From contig JAHDWA010000036.1 in NCBI GenBank assembly GCA_023382535.1, positions 41,638-105,637 on the forward strand: 64,000 bases of DNA. Reading direction: 5' to 3'. This document shows positions 18,274 through 27,437 of the stretch, piece after piece. The stretch comes from Anaerolineae bacterium. Lineage in GTDB: Bacteria; Chloroflexota; Anaerolineae; 4572-78; J111. The notes below the pieces were generated by a model. The model was not told the origin of the DNA. It was given only the letters and a program-made list of their open reading frames with translations, and searched no databases. Both the position numbers and the translations under genes were made by a program. Position 1 is the first letter of the stretch. The number at the start of each line of letters is the position of its first letter.

Positions 18274-19476
18274 ATGAAAGTTTTGATGCTCTCCAAAGCC
18301 TGCATTGTGGGCGCATACCAAAAGAAGCTTGAGGAAATGGCCGCTATCCCCGGAGTCGAACTGACGGTTGTCGTGCCTCCTTCCTGGAATGATCCCCGTT
18401 ACCCGACGCGCCTGGAAAGAGTCCACACCAGGGGCTATGAGCTGATGGTGAGCGATATTGTCTTTAACGGTAATTACCACCTCCACTTCTACCCCAAACT
18501 CGGTAAGATTGTGCGCCGGGTTCGGCCCGATATTTTTCACATTGACGAAGAACCTTATAACCTGGCCACGTTTCTGGCCCTGCGCCTGGCTCGCTCCGCC
18601 GGGGCGGGGACCGTCGTCTTTAGCTGGCAGAATTTATTGCGCCGTTACCCGCCGCCCTTCAGTTGGATGGAACGGTATGTGCTCAAGCACGCCGACGCTC
18701 TGCTGGCCGGCAACAGCGAGTCGGCCCAGGTGTGGCAGCGTAAAGGCTACGCTGGCCCTATCCACCTGATTCCCCAGTTTGGGGTGGACCCCGCCATCTA
18801 TTATCGCCGTCCGCGGCCGGCCCGTCAGGGGCGCATCAGCATCTTTAAACAACGCACGACCCGCCCGCCGACCCAGCCCGCCCTGGCCATCGGCTACGTC
18901 GGGCGCTTGGTTGAGGAGAAAGGTTTGGAGATTTTGCTGCATGCAGCCAGCCAGCTCAACGGCCCCTGGACGCTCCAAATCCTGGGCAGCGGCCCCGACC
19001 GGGAGCGGCTGGAGAAGATGACCCAGTGGCTGGGTATTGCGCCGCGCGTCACCTTTGACCAAAAGCTGCCTTCGACACATTTGCCCCATTATTTTAGCGG
19101 GCTGGATGTGCTGGTCTTACCCTCGCTGACCCGGCCCAATTGGAAAGAGCAGTTTGGCCGGGTCTTGATCGAGGCCATGGCTTGTGATGTGATCACCCTC
19201 GGCGCTCGTTCCGGGGCCATTCCGGAGGTTATCGGCGACGCCGGGTTGACTTTTGGCGAAGGCAACGTAGTCGAGTTGCAGCAGCAACTCCAACAATTGA
19301 TTGACGATGTGTCTCTGCGGGAAGCCCTGCGCCAAAAAGGCCGCCAGCGAGTCAAAGATCATTACACTCAGGCTGCAATTGCCAGAAACACGGTCAAAGT
19401 GTACTGCGACATTTTAGGAGAAACTGTTCCGGGGATAACCACCCTGTTAGAACAAGAATTGGCAGCCGTACGATAA
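18274..19476 (+). CDS. glycosyltransferase family 4 protein
   Basis: A 400-residue GT-B protein. The N-terminus MKVLMLSKACIVGAYQKK is followed by the IFHIDEEPYN segment. The donor domain begins at IGYVGRLVEEKGLE and carries the E-x7-E motif EQFGRVLIE with AMACDV. It belongs to the common group 1 glycosyltransferases of exopolysaccharide or lipoglycan loci. It has its own promoter, so it may be expressed separately from the upstream glycosyltransferase. Confidence 0.92.
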   Translation: MKVLMLSKACIVGAYQKKLEEMAAIPGVELTVVVPPSWNDPRYPTRLERVHTRGYELMVSDIVFNGNYHLHFYPKLGKIVRRVRPDIFHIDEEPYNLATFLALRLARSAGAGTVVFSWQNLLRRYPPPFSWMERYVLKHADALLAGNSESAQVWQRKGYAGPIHLIPQFGVDPAIYYRRPRPARQGRISIFKQRTTRPPTQPALAIGYVGRLVEEKGLEILLHAASQLNGPWTLQILGSGPDRERLEKMTQWLGIAPRVTFDQKLPSTHLPHYFSGLDVLVLPSLTRPNWKEQFGRVLIEAMACDVITLGARSGAIPEVIGDAGLTFGEGNVVELQQQLQQLIDDVSLREALRQKGRQRVKDHYTQAAIARNTVKVYCDILGETVPGITTLLEQELAAVR

Positions 19477-19566
19477 AGAAGTTGAGGAGTGTTAAAGCAT
19501 AGCTTTGATTTGCGCAAGCTACACTCTCTCAGTTCCCTTAGTTCCCTTTTTCTTGGTGGATAGCCT

Positions 19567-21729
19567 ATGTCACAAATGTGCCCGAATTGCAGCTTTGATA
19601 ACCCGGATGAGGCCCAGAAATGCAGCAATTGCCCGTCGCCCTTACGGGGATTGCTGGGCTATCGGACCACGCTGGGCGGGCGCTATCAGGTTATCAGTGT
19701 GTTGGGTTGCGGGGCCATGGGAGCAGTCTATCTGGCCGAAGATAAACGCCTGGTAGGCCGGCGCTGCGCGATTAAGGAAAACCGGCCCGATCCCAACGCC
19801 GGCCCCGAATACCAGTCCCAGGCCCGTGATCAATTTTTGGCCGAAGCCAGCGTTCTGGGCCAGCTCGATCATCCCGGTCTGCCTAAGGTGTCAGATTATT
19901 TCATCGAGGATGAGCGCCAATACTTGGTGATGGATTATGTCGAAGGAGAAGACCTCGAAAGTACCTTGCTGCGAACCCGGCAGCCCCAGCCTGAGGACTC
20001 GGTGCTGTATTGGAGCGACCAGGTATTGGATGCGCTGGCCTATTTGCACAACCGGCGTCCTCAGCCGATTATTCATCGTGACATCAAGCCGGCCAATATC
20101 CGGGTGAATCTCCAGGGCAAGGCCAAATTGGTTGATTTCGGCCTGGTGAAATTACTGGATAGCAACAACCCCAAAACCAAAGCCGAACTACGTGGCATCG
20201 GCACACCGGCCTATGCTCCCCTGGAACAGTTCGCCAGCAGCGACGACCATACCGACGCCCGTTCCGACATCTACGCCCTGGGCGCAACTATGTACCACCT
20301 GCTAACGAATCTTTACCCGCCGGATGTCCATCAACGCTTGCTGAATCCGGAGCTGCTGACTCCGCCCCGCCGGCTCAATCCACTGCTAACAGAAAGTACC
20401 GAGCGGGTTATTTTGCAGGCGATGGAGATTTATCCCAACCAGCGCTTCCAATCCGCCGAGGACATGCGGCTGGCCCTACGGACACCGGCCACCAGCACCA
20501 CGACCATGCCGGCCCCCAAACCTGCCTCTCCCCGCAAATCGGCCGCTCCTGTCTCGGCCTGGTTGTTTGGCCTGGTCGGACTGCTGGTGGTGCTGCTCAT
20601 TTTGGGCAGCGTCTCCTATTTGCTCTTCGGCCTTGAGGGCAACAATGAGGCCGTGGCCCAAACGGCAATTATCACCGAGGGAGAGCCGACTTTCACCCCA
20701 ACCCCATTGATTGTGCAATCCCTGGGCGACGCGCCCACCGATACGCCCACGCCCGTGGTGGAAGCTCCAACGGCCACGGAAGAACCTGCCCCTGCCGCTA
20801 CCGACACGCCCACGTCGGAACCAACCACCAGCCCGCTACCGACGCCGACCCCCCGTGTTACCACTGCCGCTGCTGCTCCTGCCGCTGGCGTCCCCGCTTC
20901 ATCTCTCGTCGGCACGATTGCCTATCCGGTTTTCAACGGCACGGATTTTGATATTTATTTCGGCCAGGCCGATGGTTCCGGGACACGGCTCTACCGCAAA
21001 AATGCCAGCCAGCCGGCATTTAGCCCCGATGGGTCGCGCATCGCTTTTCACTCCTGGCGGCTTGACTCCTGGGGGTTGACCACGATGAGTGTTTCGGGGG
21101 CCAATCCCATCATTGTCGCCAATTTTGTCGAAGATCAACTGCCGACGTGGAGTCCCGACGGCAGCGAAATTGTTTTACTTTCGCGCCGCGCCGGGGATCG
21201 CAAATCTCGTTTAATCCGGGTGGGTAGTTTTCAGGATCGAACTGAAGGGGTGGTGATTGGCGAAGGCGAGTATCCGACCCTGGGTCTTGATGGCCGCCTG
21301 GTCTTTAAAGGCTGGGGCAATACCGCGCCGGGGCTGCGCAGCGCCACGATTTCCCTGGGCGATATACAAGTGCTGACCTCTTCTGACCGAGATACCGCGC
21401 CGGCCCCTTCGCCCGATGGGCAGAAAATTGCCTTCATGTCGCAGCAGGAAGGGAACTGGGATATTTACATCGTCAGTGCCAACGGCTCTAATTTGCAGCG
21501 TCTGACCGACGACCCGGCCGAAGACGGCCTGCCGGCCTGGTCGCCCGATGGTAAGGTGCTGGCTTTTGCCAGCTACCGGGGTGGTTCCTGGGGCATCTGG
21601 GCGATGACTCCGACCGGCGCTGACCAACAACTGCTCTTTGAGATGGAAGGCTCGCCCGATGGCTTTGTTGGGCGCGATAGCAATACCAGCCGGGGCTGGA
21701 CCGAGGAAAGAATTAGCTGGACCAGGTGA
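19567..21729 (+). CDS. membrane Ser/Thr protein kinase with zinc ribbon and beta-propeller
   Basis: 720 residues. An N-terminal zinc ribbon (Cys5, Cys8, Cys19, Cys22) is followed by a Hanks-type kinase at about 40-305 with glycine loop GCGAMGAVY, Lys70 (CAIKE), HRDIKPANI with Asp172, and DFG with Asp190. One transmembrane helix is at about 331-354. Then comes a Thr/Pro-rich linker (TPTP repeats) and an extracytoplasmic TolB-like propeller with repeated SPDG blades (FSPDGSRIAFHS, WSPDGSEIVLLS, PSPDGQKIAFMS, WSPDGKVLAFAS). All catalytic residues are present, so it should be active. The propeller probably senses or binds something outside. Confidence 0.93.
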   Translation: MSQMCPNCSFDNPDEAQKCSNCPSPLRGLLGYRTTLGGRYQVISVLGCGAMGAVYLAEDKRLVGRRCAIKENRPDPNAGPEYQSQARDQFLAEASVLGQLDHPGLPKVSDYFIEDERQYLVMDYVEGEDLESTLLRTRQPQPEDSVLYWSDQVLDALAYLHNRRPQPIIHRDIKPANIRVNLQGKAKLVDFGLVKLLDSNNPKTKAELRGIGTPAYAPLEQFASSDDHTDARSDIYALGATMYHLLTNLYPPDVHQRLLNPELLTPPRRLNPLLTESTERVILQAMEIYPNQRFQSAEDMRLALRTPATSTTTMPAPKPASPRKSAAPVSAWLFGLVGLLVVLLILGSVSYLLFGLEGNNEAVAQTAIITEGEPTFTPTPLIVQSLGDAPTDTPTPVVEAPTATEEPAPAATDTPTSEPTTSPLPTPTPRVTTAAAAPAAGVPASSLVGTIAYPVFNGTDFDIYFGQADGSGTRLYRKNASQPAFSPDGSRIAFHSWRLDSWGLTTMSVSGANPIIVANFVEDQLPTWSPDGSEIVLLSRRAGDRKSRLIRVGSFQDRTEGVVIGEGEYPTLGLDGRLVFKGWGNTAPGLRSATISLGDIQVLTSSDRDTAPAPSPDGQKIAFMSQQEGNWDIYIVSANGSNLQRLTDDPAEDGLPAWSPDGKVLAFASYRGGSWGIWAMTPTGADQQLLFEMEGSPDGFVGRDSNTSRGWTEERISWTR

Positions 21730-21747
21730 AAAACGATAAGCTTAACG

Positions 21748-22056
21748 TTACCGTCCCAGCAAGAGCAAAATCCCCGCTACCAGGGCCAGCAGCGCCATCA
21801 CCAGCGCCTGGCCCTGGAAACTAAAGCCGAACAGCCCCAGCAGGCCGGTTAGGATGAACCAGATTCCGGCCAGGACCAGGCCAAGATTCTGGTTTAATCT
21901 GATTGCCGAGCGCCGCCCCCCGCGCTCGGCCAGGCTGAGAACCAAAACTACCAGGCCCACCACCAGCAGCAGGTGGATTAACCCGCCAAAGGTATAGTTG
22001 CCAATAACCCCCAGGAGCCACAAAATCAGGAGAATGACAAAGATAGCAACCAGCAT
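21748..22056 (-). CDS. small membrane protein, DUF5670/lmo0937-like N-terminus
   Basis: 102 residues, nearly all hydrophobic. The N-terminal half (FVILLILWLLGVIGNYTFGG, then HLLLVVGLVVLVL) resembles the ~50-residue lmo0937 family of stress-associated membrane peptides. A second pair of helices follows a basic loop (ERGGRRSAIRLNQN), ending LLLLGR. About four helices in total. It is the last gene of the histidine kinase/regulator transcript, 9 nt after the regulator stop, so it may be co-expressed. Function unknown. Confidence 0.75.
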   Translation of the reverse strand: MLVAIFVILLILWLLGVIGNYTFGGLIHLLLVVGLVVLVLSLAERGGRRSAIRLNQNLGLVLAGIWFILTGLLGLFGFSFQGQALVMALLALVAGILLLLGR

Positions 22057-22065
22057 CGTTCCCTC

Positions 22066-22722
22066 CTACAATAACCCTAATTCCTGCGCCCGCAGGGCCG
22101 CCTGAGTGCGGTCGCGGGCGCCAATTTTTTGCAGGATAGTGGTGACGTAATTTTTAACGGTGCCTTCAGCCAGGCTGAGCTTGAGGGCAATCTCGCGGTT
22201 GGTCAGGCTCTGGCCCATCAGCCGCAGGATTTCCACCTCGCGCTCCGACAGGGGTTCGGGTAAGGCTGAGTCCAGGGGCCGGGCGGGGGGTGCCAGCCGG
22301 GCAAACTCGGCCACCACTTTGCGGGCAACAGAAGGCTCGATGAGCGCGCCCCCGGCGGCCACCGTGCGGATAGCCTCGGCCAGCTCCTGGCCCGACACCG
22401 CCTTGAGCAGATACCCCAGCGCCCCGGCCCGTAAGCCATCAAACACGTAAGCGTCGTCGTCGAAGGTGGTCAGGATAATGACCCGCGCTTCGGGCCAGCG
22501 GGCGCATAAGCGCCAGGTCGCCTCCACCCCATCCATCACCGGCATGCGGATATCCATCAAAACCACGTCAGGCTGCACCGTGGGGTAGGTTTCCAGGGCA
22601 GCCTGCCCATCCCCGGCCTCGCCGACAACCTCCAAATCCGGCTCCAATTCCAACAGCGTGCGCAGGCCGTCGCGCATCAGGCGTTGGTCGTCAACCAGCA
22701 GGACGCGAATTTTCTGGCTCAT
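22066..22722 (-). CDS. NarL/LuxR-family response regulator
   Basis: 218 residues. The receiver domain (LLVDDQRLMRDGLRTLLE) carries the phospho-acceptor Asp in VVLMDIRMP, and the conserved Thr and Lys are present (LTTFDDD, LLKAVSG). The C-terminal LuxR helix-turn-helix is LSEREVEILRLMGQSL followed by TNREIALKLSLAEGTVKNYV. Its start overlaps the stop of the kinase gene by 4 nt (ATGA), so the two are translationally coupled and form a cognate pair. Confidence 0.95.
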   Translation of the reverse strand: MSQKIRVLLVDDQRLMRDGLRTLLELEPDLEVVGEAGDGQAALETYPTVQPDVVLMDIRMPVMDGVEATWRLCARWPEARVIILTTFDDDAYVFDGLRAGALGYLLKAVSGQELAEAIRTVAAGGALIEPSVARKVVAEFARLAPPARPLDSALPEPLSEREVEILRLMGQSLTNREIALKLSLAEGTVKNYVTTILQKIGARDRTQAALRAQELGLL

Positions 22723-24008
22723 GAGGACTCTGCCAGCCGGGGTGTAGCTTCTGTGCGGACTGAGGGCGGGGCAAAGGGGCAGATCAATTTCCAGTGACAG
22801 GATTTTTTGGCCGGGAGTGGTGCCGCCTGGCTCTCTTCCGGGAGGGGAAGGTGAAAACAGATTTGGGTCCCCCCGCCGGGCGTGGACTCCAGGTGAAACT
22901 GGCCCTTGAGGTGAGCCGCTCGCTCTCTCAAACCGCGCAGGCCAAAACCTGTCTGTGTCTCCGTTGAGTCAAACCCCCGGCCATTATCCTTGACCAGCAG
23001 GGTTAAGTTGCCCCCTTCGAGAGCCAGTTCTAACCAGACCTGCCGGGCCTGGGCGTGACGCTGCACGTTGGTCAAAGCCTCTTGCGCGGCCCGGTAGAGA
23101 GCCAGGCGCTGGGCATCGGGGAGGGGCGGCAGCTCTTCCGGCAGCGAGCGGTTGACTTTAATACCGGTTGCTTCCTCGAAGCTGTGGGTCAAGCGAGTCA
23201 GGGCGGTGAGCAGCGATAGGTCAACGTCCAGGGGCGTTCGCAGCGTGGCCACGGTCTGGCGCAGTTCGGCCAGGGCATCAACCACTTCTTGATGAACCGT
23301 GTTGACCATTCGCGCCGCGCGGCTGGGGTTGGTTGGGATGAGCCGTTCGGCTCCTTCCAGTTGGACGGCGGCGACGGTCAGGCGGTGGCCCAGCGCGTCG
23401 TGCATCTCGCGGGCCAGCCGGTTGCGCTCCTGCGATACGGCCAGCTCCTCGACGCGGGCGGCATACTCTTGCAACTGCTGGTAGGTGGTTTGCAGTTCCT
23501 CAAAAAGAGCCTGGCTGCGGCGCTGCGCCGTTTTGGCCTGAGCCAGGGAGTAGGCAAAAATGCCGCAGAAGATGTAACCCACCGAGTAAGGCAGCGAATA
23601 GAGAACATGGCCCAACTTGTCGGTAACCGTACAGTAAATGCTGTTAATAATGATAAAAGCGACGAGCCAAAGTACGGCCGACCGCGTCGGCAGCGCCAAA
23701 AACGCTGTTACGCTGAGGATACAAAACAACATGGGCAGCATCAACGAGCCGGGCCGCAGAAGCAGCAAAACAATCACCAAACCTGTCTGCAAGGCCAGGT
23801 AAGTATGAGACTGCCAGCCCGGAGCGCCAAGCAGCGGCTTGCCGGCCAACAACAATCCAAACAGCAGCAAAAGACCCGCCGTCGCCCCTTGAGTCGTGGT
23901 TGCAGGCATCACGACCAACTCAATGAAGGCTACCGCGGCCCAGGAAAGGTAGGCCGTTAGATAAAGGAGATTAAATTCCCGGTGGGGAAAAAGCAGCTTC
24001 CACAGCAT
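22719..24008 (-). CDS. NarL-type sensor histidine kinase
   Basis: 429 residues. About six transmembrane helices occupy residues 1-165, followed by a coiled coil and the HisKA_3 dimerisation domain with phospho-acceptor His in REMHDALGHRL. The HATPase domain has the N-box EALTNVQRHAQA, DNGRGFD and GFGLRGLRERA. There is no large outer domain, so sensing is likely by the membrane part. The C-terminus carries an unusual ~40-residue basic/Pro-rich tail. It is coupled to the response regulator. Confidence 0.93.
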   Translation of the reverse strand: MLWKLLFPHREFNLLYLTAYLSWAAVAFIELVVMPATTTQGATAGLLLLFGLLLAGKPLLGAPGWQSHTYLALQTGLVIVLLLLRPGSLMLPMLFCILSVTAFLALPTRSAVLWLVAFIIINSIYCTVTDKLGHVLYSLPYSVGYIFCGIFAYSLAQAKTAQRRSQALFEELQTTYQQLQEYAARVEELAVSQERNRLAREMHDALGHRLTVAAVQLEGAERLIPTNPSRAARMVNTVHQEVVDALAELRQTVATLRTPLDVDLSLLTALTRLTHSFEEATGIKVNRSLPEELPPLPDAQRLALYRAAQEALTNVQRHAQARQVWLELALEGGNLTLLVKDNGRGFDSTETQTGFGLRGLRERAAHLKGQFHLESTPGGGTQICFHLPLPEESQAAPLPAKKSCHWKLICPFAPPSVRTEATPRLAESS

Positions 24009-24065
24009 AACGGCATTGTACCACAGCCGGAGTCATATCGGGTAGTGCCGGAAGTCATATTGTGA

Positions 24066-24132
24066 GGAAGGCTGGAAGATTGGAGGACTGGAAGATGGGT
24101 AAAAATCCAACCTTCCAGCCTTCCAACCTTCC
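24066..24132. repeat. word-palindrome intergenic element 9
   Basis: The words 'ggaaggctggaagattggagg' (in short overlapping units) and 'ccaaccttcc' 'agccttcc' form opposed arms. It lies between the HtrA stop at 24138 and the kinase start at 24008 and shares words with the element at 8569. Confidence 0.7.
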
Positions 24133-24137
24133 ATTTC

Positions 24138-25277
24138 TCATGCTCGCTCACCCAACGTCAATTGGGTTTGAAACGTCTGGCCCGCGCGCTGAATGTCCAA
24201 AGTAACGGTTTCACCGGCCACGTACTCGACCAGCAGGCTGACCAGCGGGTGACGATCATCCAGCGCCTGGCCGTTGACTCCCACAATCACATCCCCGGCC
24301 TGCAGGCCGGCCAGGGCCGCCGGCGAGCCGTTGACTACCTCTTCCAACAGCGCGCCCTGAGTAAGGGTCAACTGTTGCTCGTTGGCCAGTTGCGGGTTCA
24401 ACTCTTTGTACTGAATGCCCAGGAAAGAAGGCCGGGCATCGCCGCTTTCAATCAGCCGCCGGACCACTTTTTCAGCGACGTTGCTGGGGATGGCAAAGCC
24501 CAGCCCTTCGGCGCCAGCGGAAAAGCCGTCACCGCGCACCACCGCCGTATTGATGCCGACAATCTGCCCGGCCAGGTTAATCAGCGGGCCGCCGCTGTTA
24601 CCGCTGTTGATGGCCGCGTCGGTTTGCAGCAGGCCGCGCAACCCCCCCAGTTCGCGATTAAACCCGCTCAACACGCCGCTGGTCACCGTATTTTGATACT
24701 CCCCCAGCGCCGAACCAATGGCCAGCACGTGCGCGCCGAGCGGCAGCTCGCTGGAGTCGCCCCACATGGCTACGCCTGGAACGACGCCATCCACTTTGAG
24801 CACAGCCAAATCGAAGTCAGGGGCCGTGCCGATCAGCTTGGCCGGGGCACGTCCGCCCTGGGCATAGATCACAACCAGCTCGCCCGCATTTTCGACGACG
24901 TGGTTGTTGGTGACGACATAACCGTCGCTGCTGATAAAAACGCCAGAGCCGCTGCCGATGCCCTGCAAATCCTGGGCGATAACGGTGACAACGGCCGGCA
25001 GCACCTGGGCGACCGCTCCCACTGAAGAGGATTGGTCGTTGACGATAATCTCTTGAGGCGTACTTCCTGCTGAGTTAGAGGGGGCGGAGACAATCAACCC
25101 CGCCGGGACCGGCTCAACCAGCGCCGAGCCGGAGTTGACCATCGTTGAAGGCTCAATCACTCTGGCCGCCACCACATAACCGGCTAAACTGCCTATGGCG
25201 GCGCCAATCAGCAAACAGACTGCTACCACCAAACACCCGGCTAACCAGGTCGAACTTTTGTTGCGTGAAGACATCAT
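24138..25277 (-). CDS. HtrA/DegP-like membrane-anchored serine protease
   Basis: 379 residues. An N-terminal signal anchor lies at about 10-38. A trypsin-like domain has the triad His126 (VVTNNHVVENA), Asp156 (PDFDLAVLKVD) and Ser228 (INSGNSGGPL). One C-terminal PDZ domain follows (SFLGIQYKELN, AALAGLQAGDVIVGVNG). It should cleave misfolded proteins outside the membrane. It is the second of two adjacent htrA-type genes on this strand. Confidence 0.93.
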   Translation of the reverse strand: MMSSRNKSSTWLAGCLVVAVCLLIGAAIGSLAGYVVAARVIEPSTMVNSGSALVEPVPAGLIVSAPSNSAGSTPQEIIVNDQSSSVGAVAQVLPAVVTVIAQDLQGIGSGSGVFISSDGYVVTNNHVVENAGELVVIYAQGGRAPAKLIGTAPDFDLAVLKVDGVVPGVAMWGDSSELPLGAHVLAIGSALGEYQNTVTSGVLSGFNRELGGLRGLLQTDAAINSGNSGGPLINLAGQIVGINTAVVRGDGFSAGAEGLGFAIPSNVAEKVVRRLIESGDARPSFLGIQYKELNPQLANEQQLTLTQGALLEEVVNGSPAALAGLQAGDVIVGVNGQALDDRHPLVSLLVEYVAGETVTLDIQRAGQTFQTQLTLGERA

Positions 25278-25439
25278 CTTGCCTCCTTGGGCTGTAAGCA
25301 GCTAAAAACTTGGAGTTAGGCGAGGAAGAAAGAAAGAACTGCTGCGTGAGCAGGTCTAATCAGTTTTGTTCGTTATGTCTATTATACCTAAAAAGGAGTG
25401 AAAAGTATAGGAGTCAAAAATCCCGTGAGTGATCTTGTT

Positions 25440-25476
25440 TCATTTCGTTCCCACGCAAAGCGTGGGAACGAAATGA
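25440..25476. repeat. perfect palindrome, REP-like
   Basis: A 17-bp perfect stem (tcatttcgttcccacgc) with a 3-nt loop, aaa. The core gttcccacgc-n-gcgtgggaac is, from memory, a palindrome seen in intergenic regions of many unrelated bacteria. It lies between the two htrA-type genes just beyond the terminator. Confidence 0.7.
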
Positions 25477-25483
25477 ACGAGAT

Positions 25484-25521
25484 AAAAAAATAGGGCAAAG
25501 AATTGACTTGCCCTATTTTTG
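25484..25521 (-). terminator. intrinsic terminator after the second htrA-type gene
   Basis: The stem aaaaatagggcaa/ttgccctattttt has an 8-9 nt loop. On the minus strand the arm is followed by a T-run. It lies just after the stop of the gene at 25533-26834. Confidence 0.75.
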
Positions 25522-25532
25522 TCCGGTGCGGG

Positions 25533-26834
25533 TTAATCTACCGAGGACTGGATCAGATCTTCGGCGCTGGGGCGAACCCCCAGGGTTACGCTGACCGTTT
25601 CCTGCTGCCCGTCGGGGTGAATGACATCGAGCTGGACGGTATCGCCGGGTTGGGTCTTTTCCAGGAGATAGCCGATTAATTCATCCATCGCCTTGATCGG
25701 CTGGCCGTTGATCGCGGTGATCAAATCGCCGCCAAGCTGGTATTCCTCGCCATCTACCGTCAGCGTCTTGTCGCTGCCAACCAGGCCGGCCTTGTCGGCG
25801 GGGCCAGCCTGGGTCACGTCAATGACCAGCACCCCCTGCGTCCCCTCCGCCAGTTTCATCAATTCGGCCACTTCCAGGGTTAAACTGCCGCCGCTGATGC
25901 CCAGCCAGGCATATTCGTAACTTTCACCTTTGATCAAGGTCGGCACGATCTGCTTGGCTGTGTTGACCGGCACGGCAAAACCAATCCCGTTGTTGACCCC
26001 GGTCTGGCTTATAATTTGGCTGTTGATGCCAATGACGGCCCCAGTCCGGTCGAGCAGCGGGCCGCCCGAATTGCCGGGATTGATTGAAGCATCGGTCTGG
26101 ATGGCCTTGGGGATCGAGAAAGCAGAGTTACCGCTGCGAATCGTCCGCCCCACGGCGCTGACAATCCCGCTGGTCATGGTAAACTCCTGGCCAAAGGGGT
26201 TGCCGATGGCAATGGTCAGTTGGCCAACCTTCACCTGGTCGCTGTCGCCCAGGGTCACCGGTGTTAATTCCGAAGCCGGCACATCTACTTTGATAACGGC
26301 CAGGTCGGAGTTGGGGTCGGTGCCCAGCACTTCAGCCTTGGCCGATGTCCCATCCGCAAAAATAACCTCGACATCGCTGGCATCGGCGACAACATGGTTG
26401 TTCGTCACAATATGCCCCTCGGTGTCCCAGACAAAGCCGGTCCCCAGGCCGCGGTTAAAAAATTCGCGGGGCGATGGCTGATCCTGTTGCTGCCCCGGGA
26501 TGTCGGGGTGGTCAAAACCAAAGGGATTGGGCATGCTGGTATCCGCCTCAATCTTCTGGGTAACTCTGATGCTGACCACCGACGGCACCGTCGCTTGATA
26601 AAGTTGGCTCAAGGCTTCTTCATACGTCGCCAAAATATCGCCCGTCTGGGCAGCGGGCGCGGTCACGACGGTCAGATCGCTCTTGACCGGCACAAGCGGG
26701 GCCGCCTGGGCGCTGTCGTTCAGGTAGGGAGCGAGCATAACCCCGCCGGCAAAAGACCCCAGCATGGCCAGTAAAAGAAGGGCCGTCAGGCCAATCGTCA
26801 AGAGTTTAAACGAAAAAGATGGTTTTTGGTTCAT
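25533..26834 (-). CDS. HtrA/DegP-like serine protease
   Basis: 433 residues. Signal anchor at about 10-37. Protease domain with His147 (IVTNNHVVADA), Asp177 (NSDLAVIKVD) and Ser256 (INPGNSGGPL), followed by one PDZ domain. An insert of about 25 residues rich in Pro, Asp and Gln (near 100-125) precedes the catalytic His, similar to the LA loop of other HtrA proteins. It has its own terminator and a terminator-like hairpin in its 5' leader. Tandem non-identical htrA genes suggest division of labour in envelope protein quality control. Confidence 0.94.
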   Translation of the reverse strand: MNQKPSFSFKLLTIGLTALLLLAMLGSFAGGVMLAPYLNDSAQAAPLVPVKSDLTVVTAPAAQTGDILATYEEALSQLYQATVPSVVSIRVTQKIEADTSMPNPFGFDHPDIPGQQQDQPSPREFFNRGLGTGFVWDTEGHIVTNNHVVADASDVEVIFADGTSAKAEVLGTDPNSDLAVIKVDVPASELTPVTLGDSDQVKVGQLTIAIGNPFGQEFTMTSGIVSAVGRTIRSGNSAFSIPKAIQTDASINPGNSGGPLLDRTGAVIGINSQIISQTGVNNGIGFAVPVNTAKQIVPTLIKGESYEYAWLGISGGSLTLEVAELMKLAEGTQGVLVIDVTQAGPADKAGLVGSDKTLTVDGEEYQLGGDLITAINGQPIKAMDELIGYLLEKTQPGDTVQLDVIHPDGQQETVSVTLGVRPSAEDLIQSSVD

Positions 26835-27437
26835 TTCTAGATTCCTCCTTGTTGCTCTAGCGTTAATCCAACAAAAAGCGGGTTTCCGCAGAACCCACTC
26901 AGAATAGAGACGATCTCATGTGGTTTGCTTTTCGGCTCAATTCTAGAAGCGGCAGATTAGAGCAAAGTTAAACCGATGTTAGAGGTATATTAGAAATAGG
27001 GCAGTTGGACTTGCGCCGGTAAAGTCTTACCCTGCCTGGGTCTATCCCAAATTCTAAGCCCAGAGACGCCAGACATTGCGTTCCGCCAAGCATTTCCTAA
27101 AAATTGGGGGTTACTATTAGGCAAAATATTTAAGTCCTTTAGTACTATTTTACTTGTGACTAATTTCACTATCGTGGCGGTGAATTCTCTGGTAATTTTA
27201 GGTAAGTTCTTGGATAACTTAAGCAAAGCCGTTCCAATTATTTTCGCAAGAGAGTGTTTTTGTATAGCCTGAGAGGCAGAAGAGAGTTCAAAGATGACAA
27301 AATACTAGAGCCTATCGGCCATAACAATGGGTCCCCCGAAGCGATCTGATCCTGCTGGCGAATCTCATCTTGAACCAAAAGTAGTATCAGAGCATCGTCA
27401 ATCCAAAATCCAAAATTGTCAATCCCTGGAGAAAAAC
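26835..27437. other. 603-bp gene-free stretch
   Basis: It carries the leader of the htrA-type gene with a terminator-like hairpin (26870-26900), an AT-rich middle (about 27090-27330) and 'caatccaaaatccaaaattg' words just before the next gene. A 78-codon minus-strand frame at 26990-27226 has no RBS or recognisable motif and is not called. Confidence 0.6.
26870..26900 (-). promoter_or_regulatory. terminator-like hairpin in the htrA-type leader
   Basis: On the minus strand the sequence is agtgggtt-ctgcgga-aacccgct followed by tttttgtt: an 8-bp stem (one G-T pair) with a T-run, about 36 nt before the htrA-type start. It could be an attenuator, or the terminator of a short upstream transcript. 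Confidence 0.5.

Noticed and set aside
24006..24043. Leaderless promoter for the NarL-type kinase (TACAAT 7 nt before the ATG)
   Set aside because: No acceptable -35 at 16-18 nt spacing.
26990..27226. 78-codon minus-strand open frame in the gap before the DUF1566 gene
   Set aside because: No RBS, AT-rich text and no recognisable motif.
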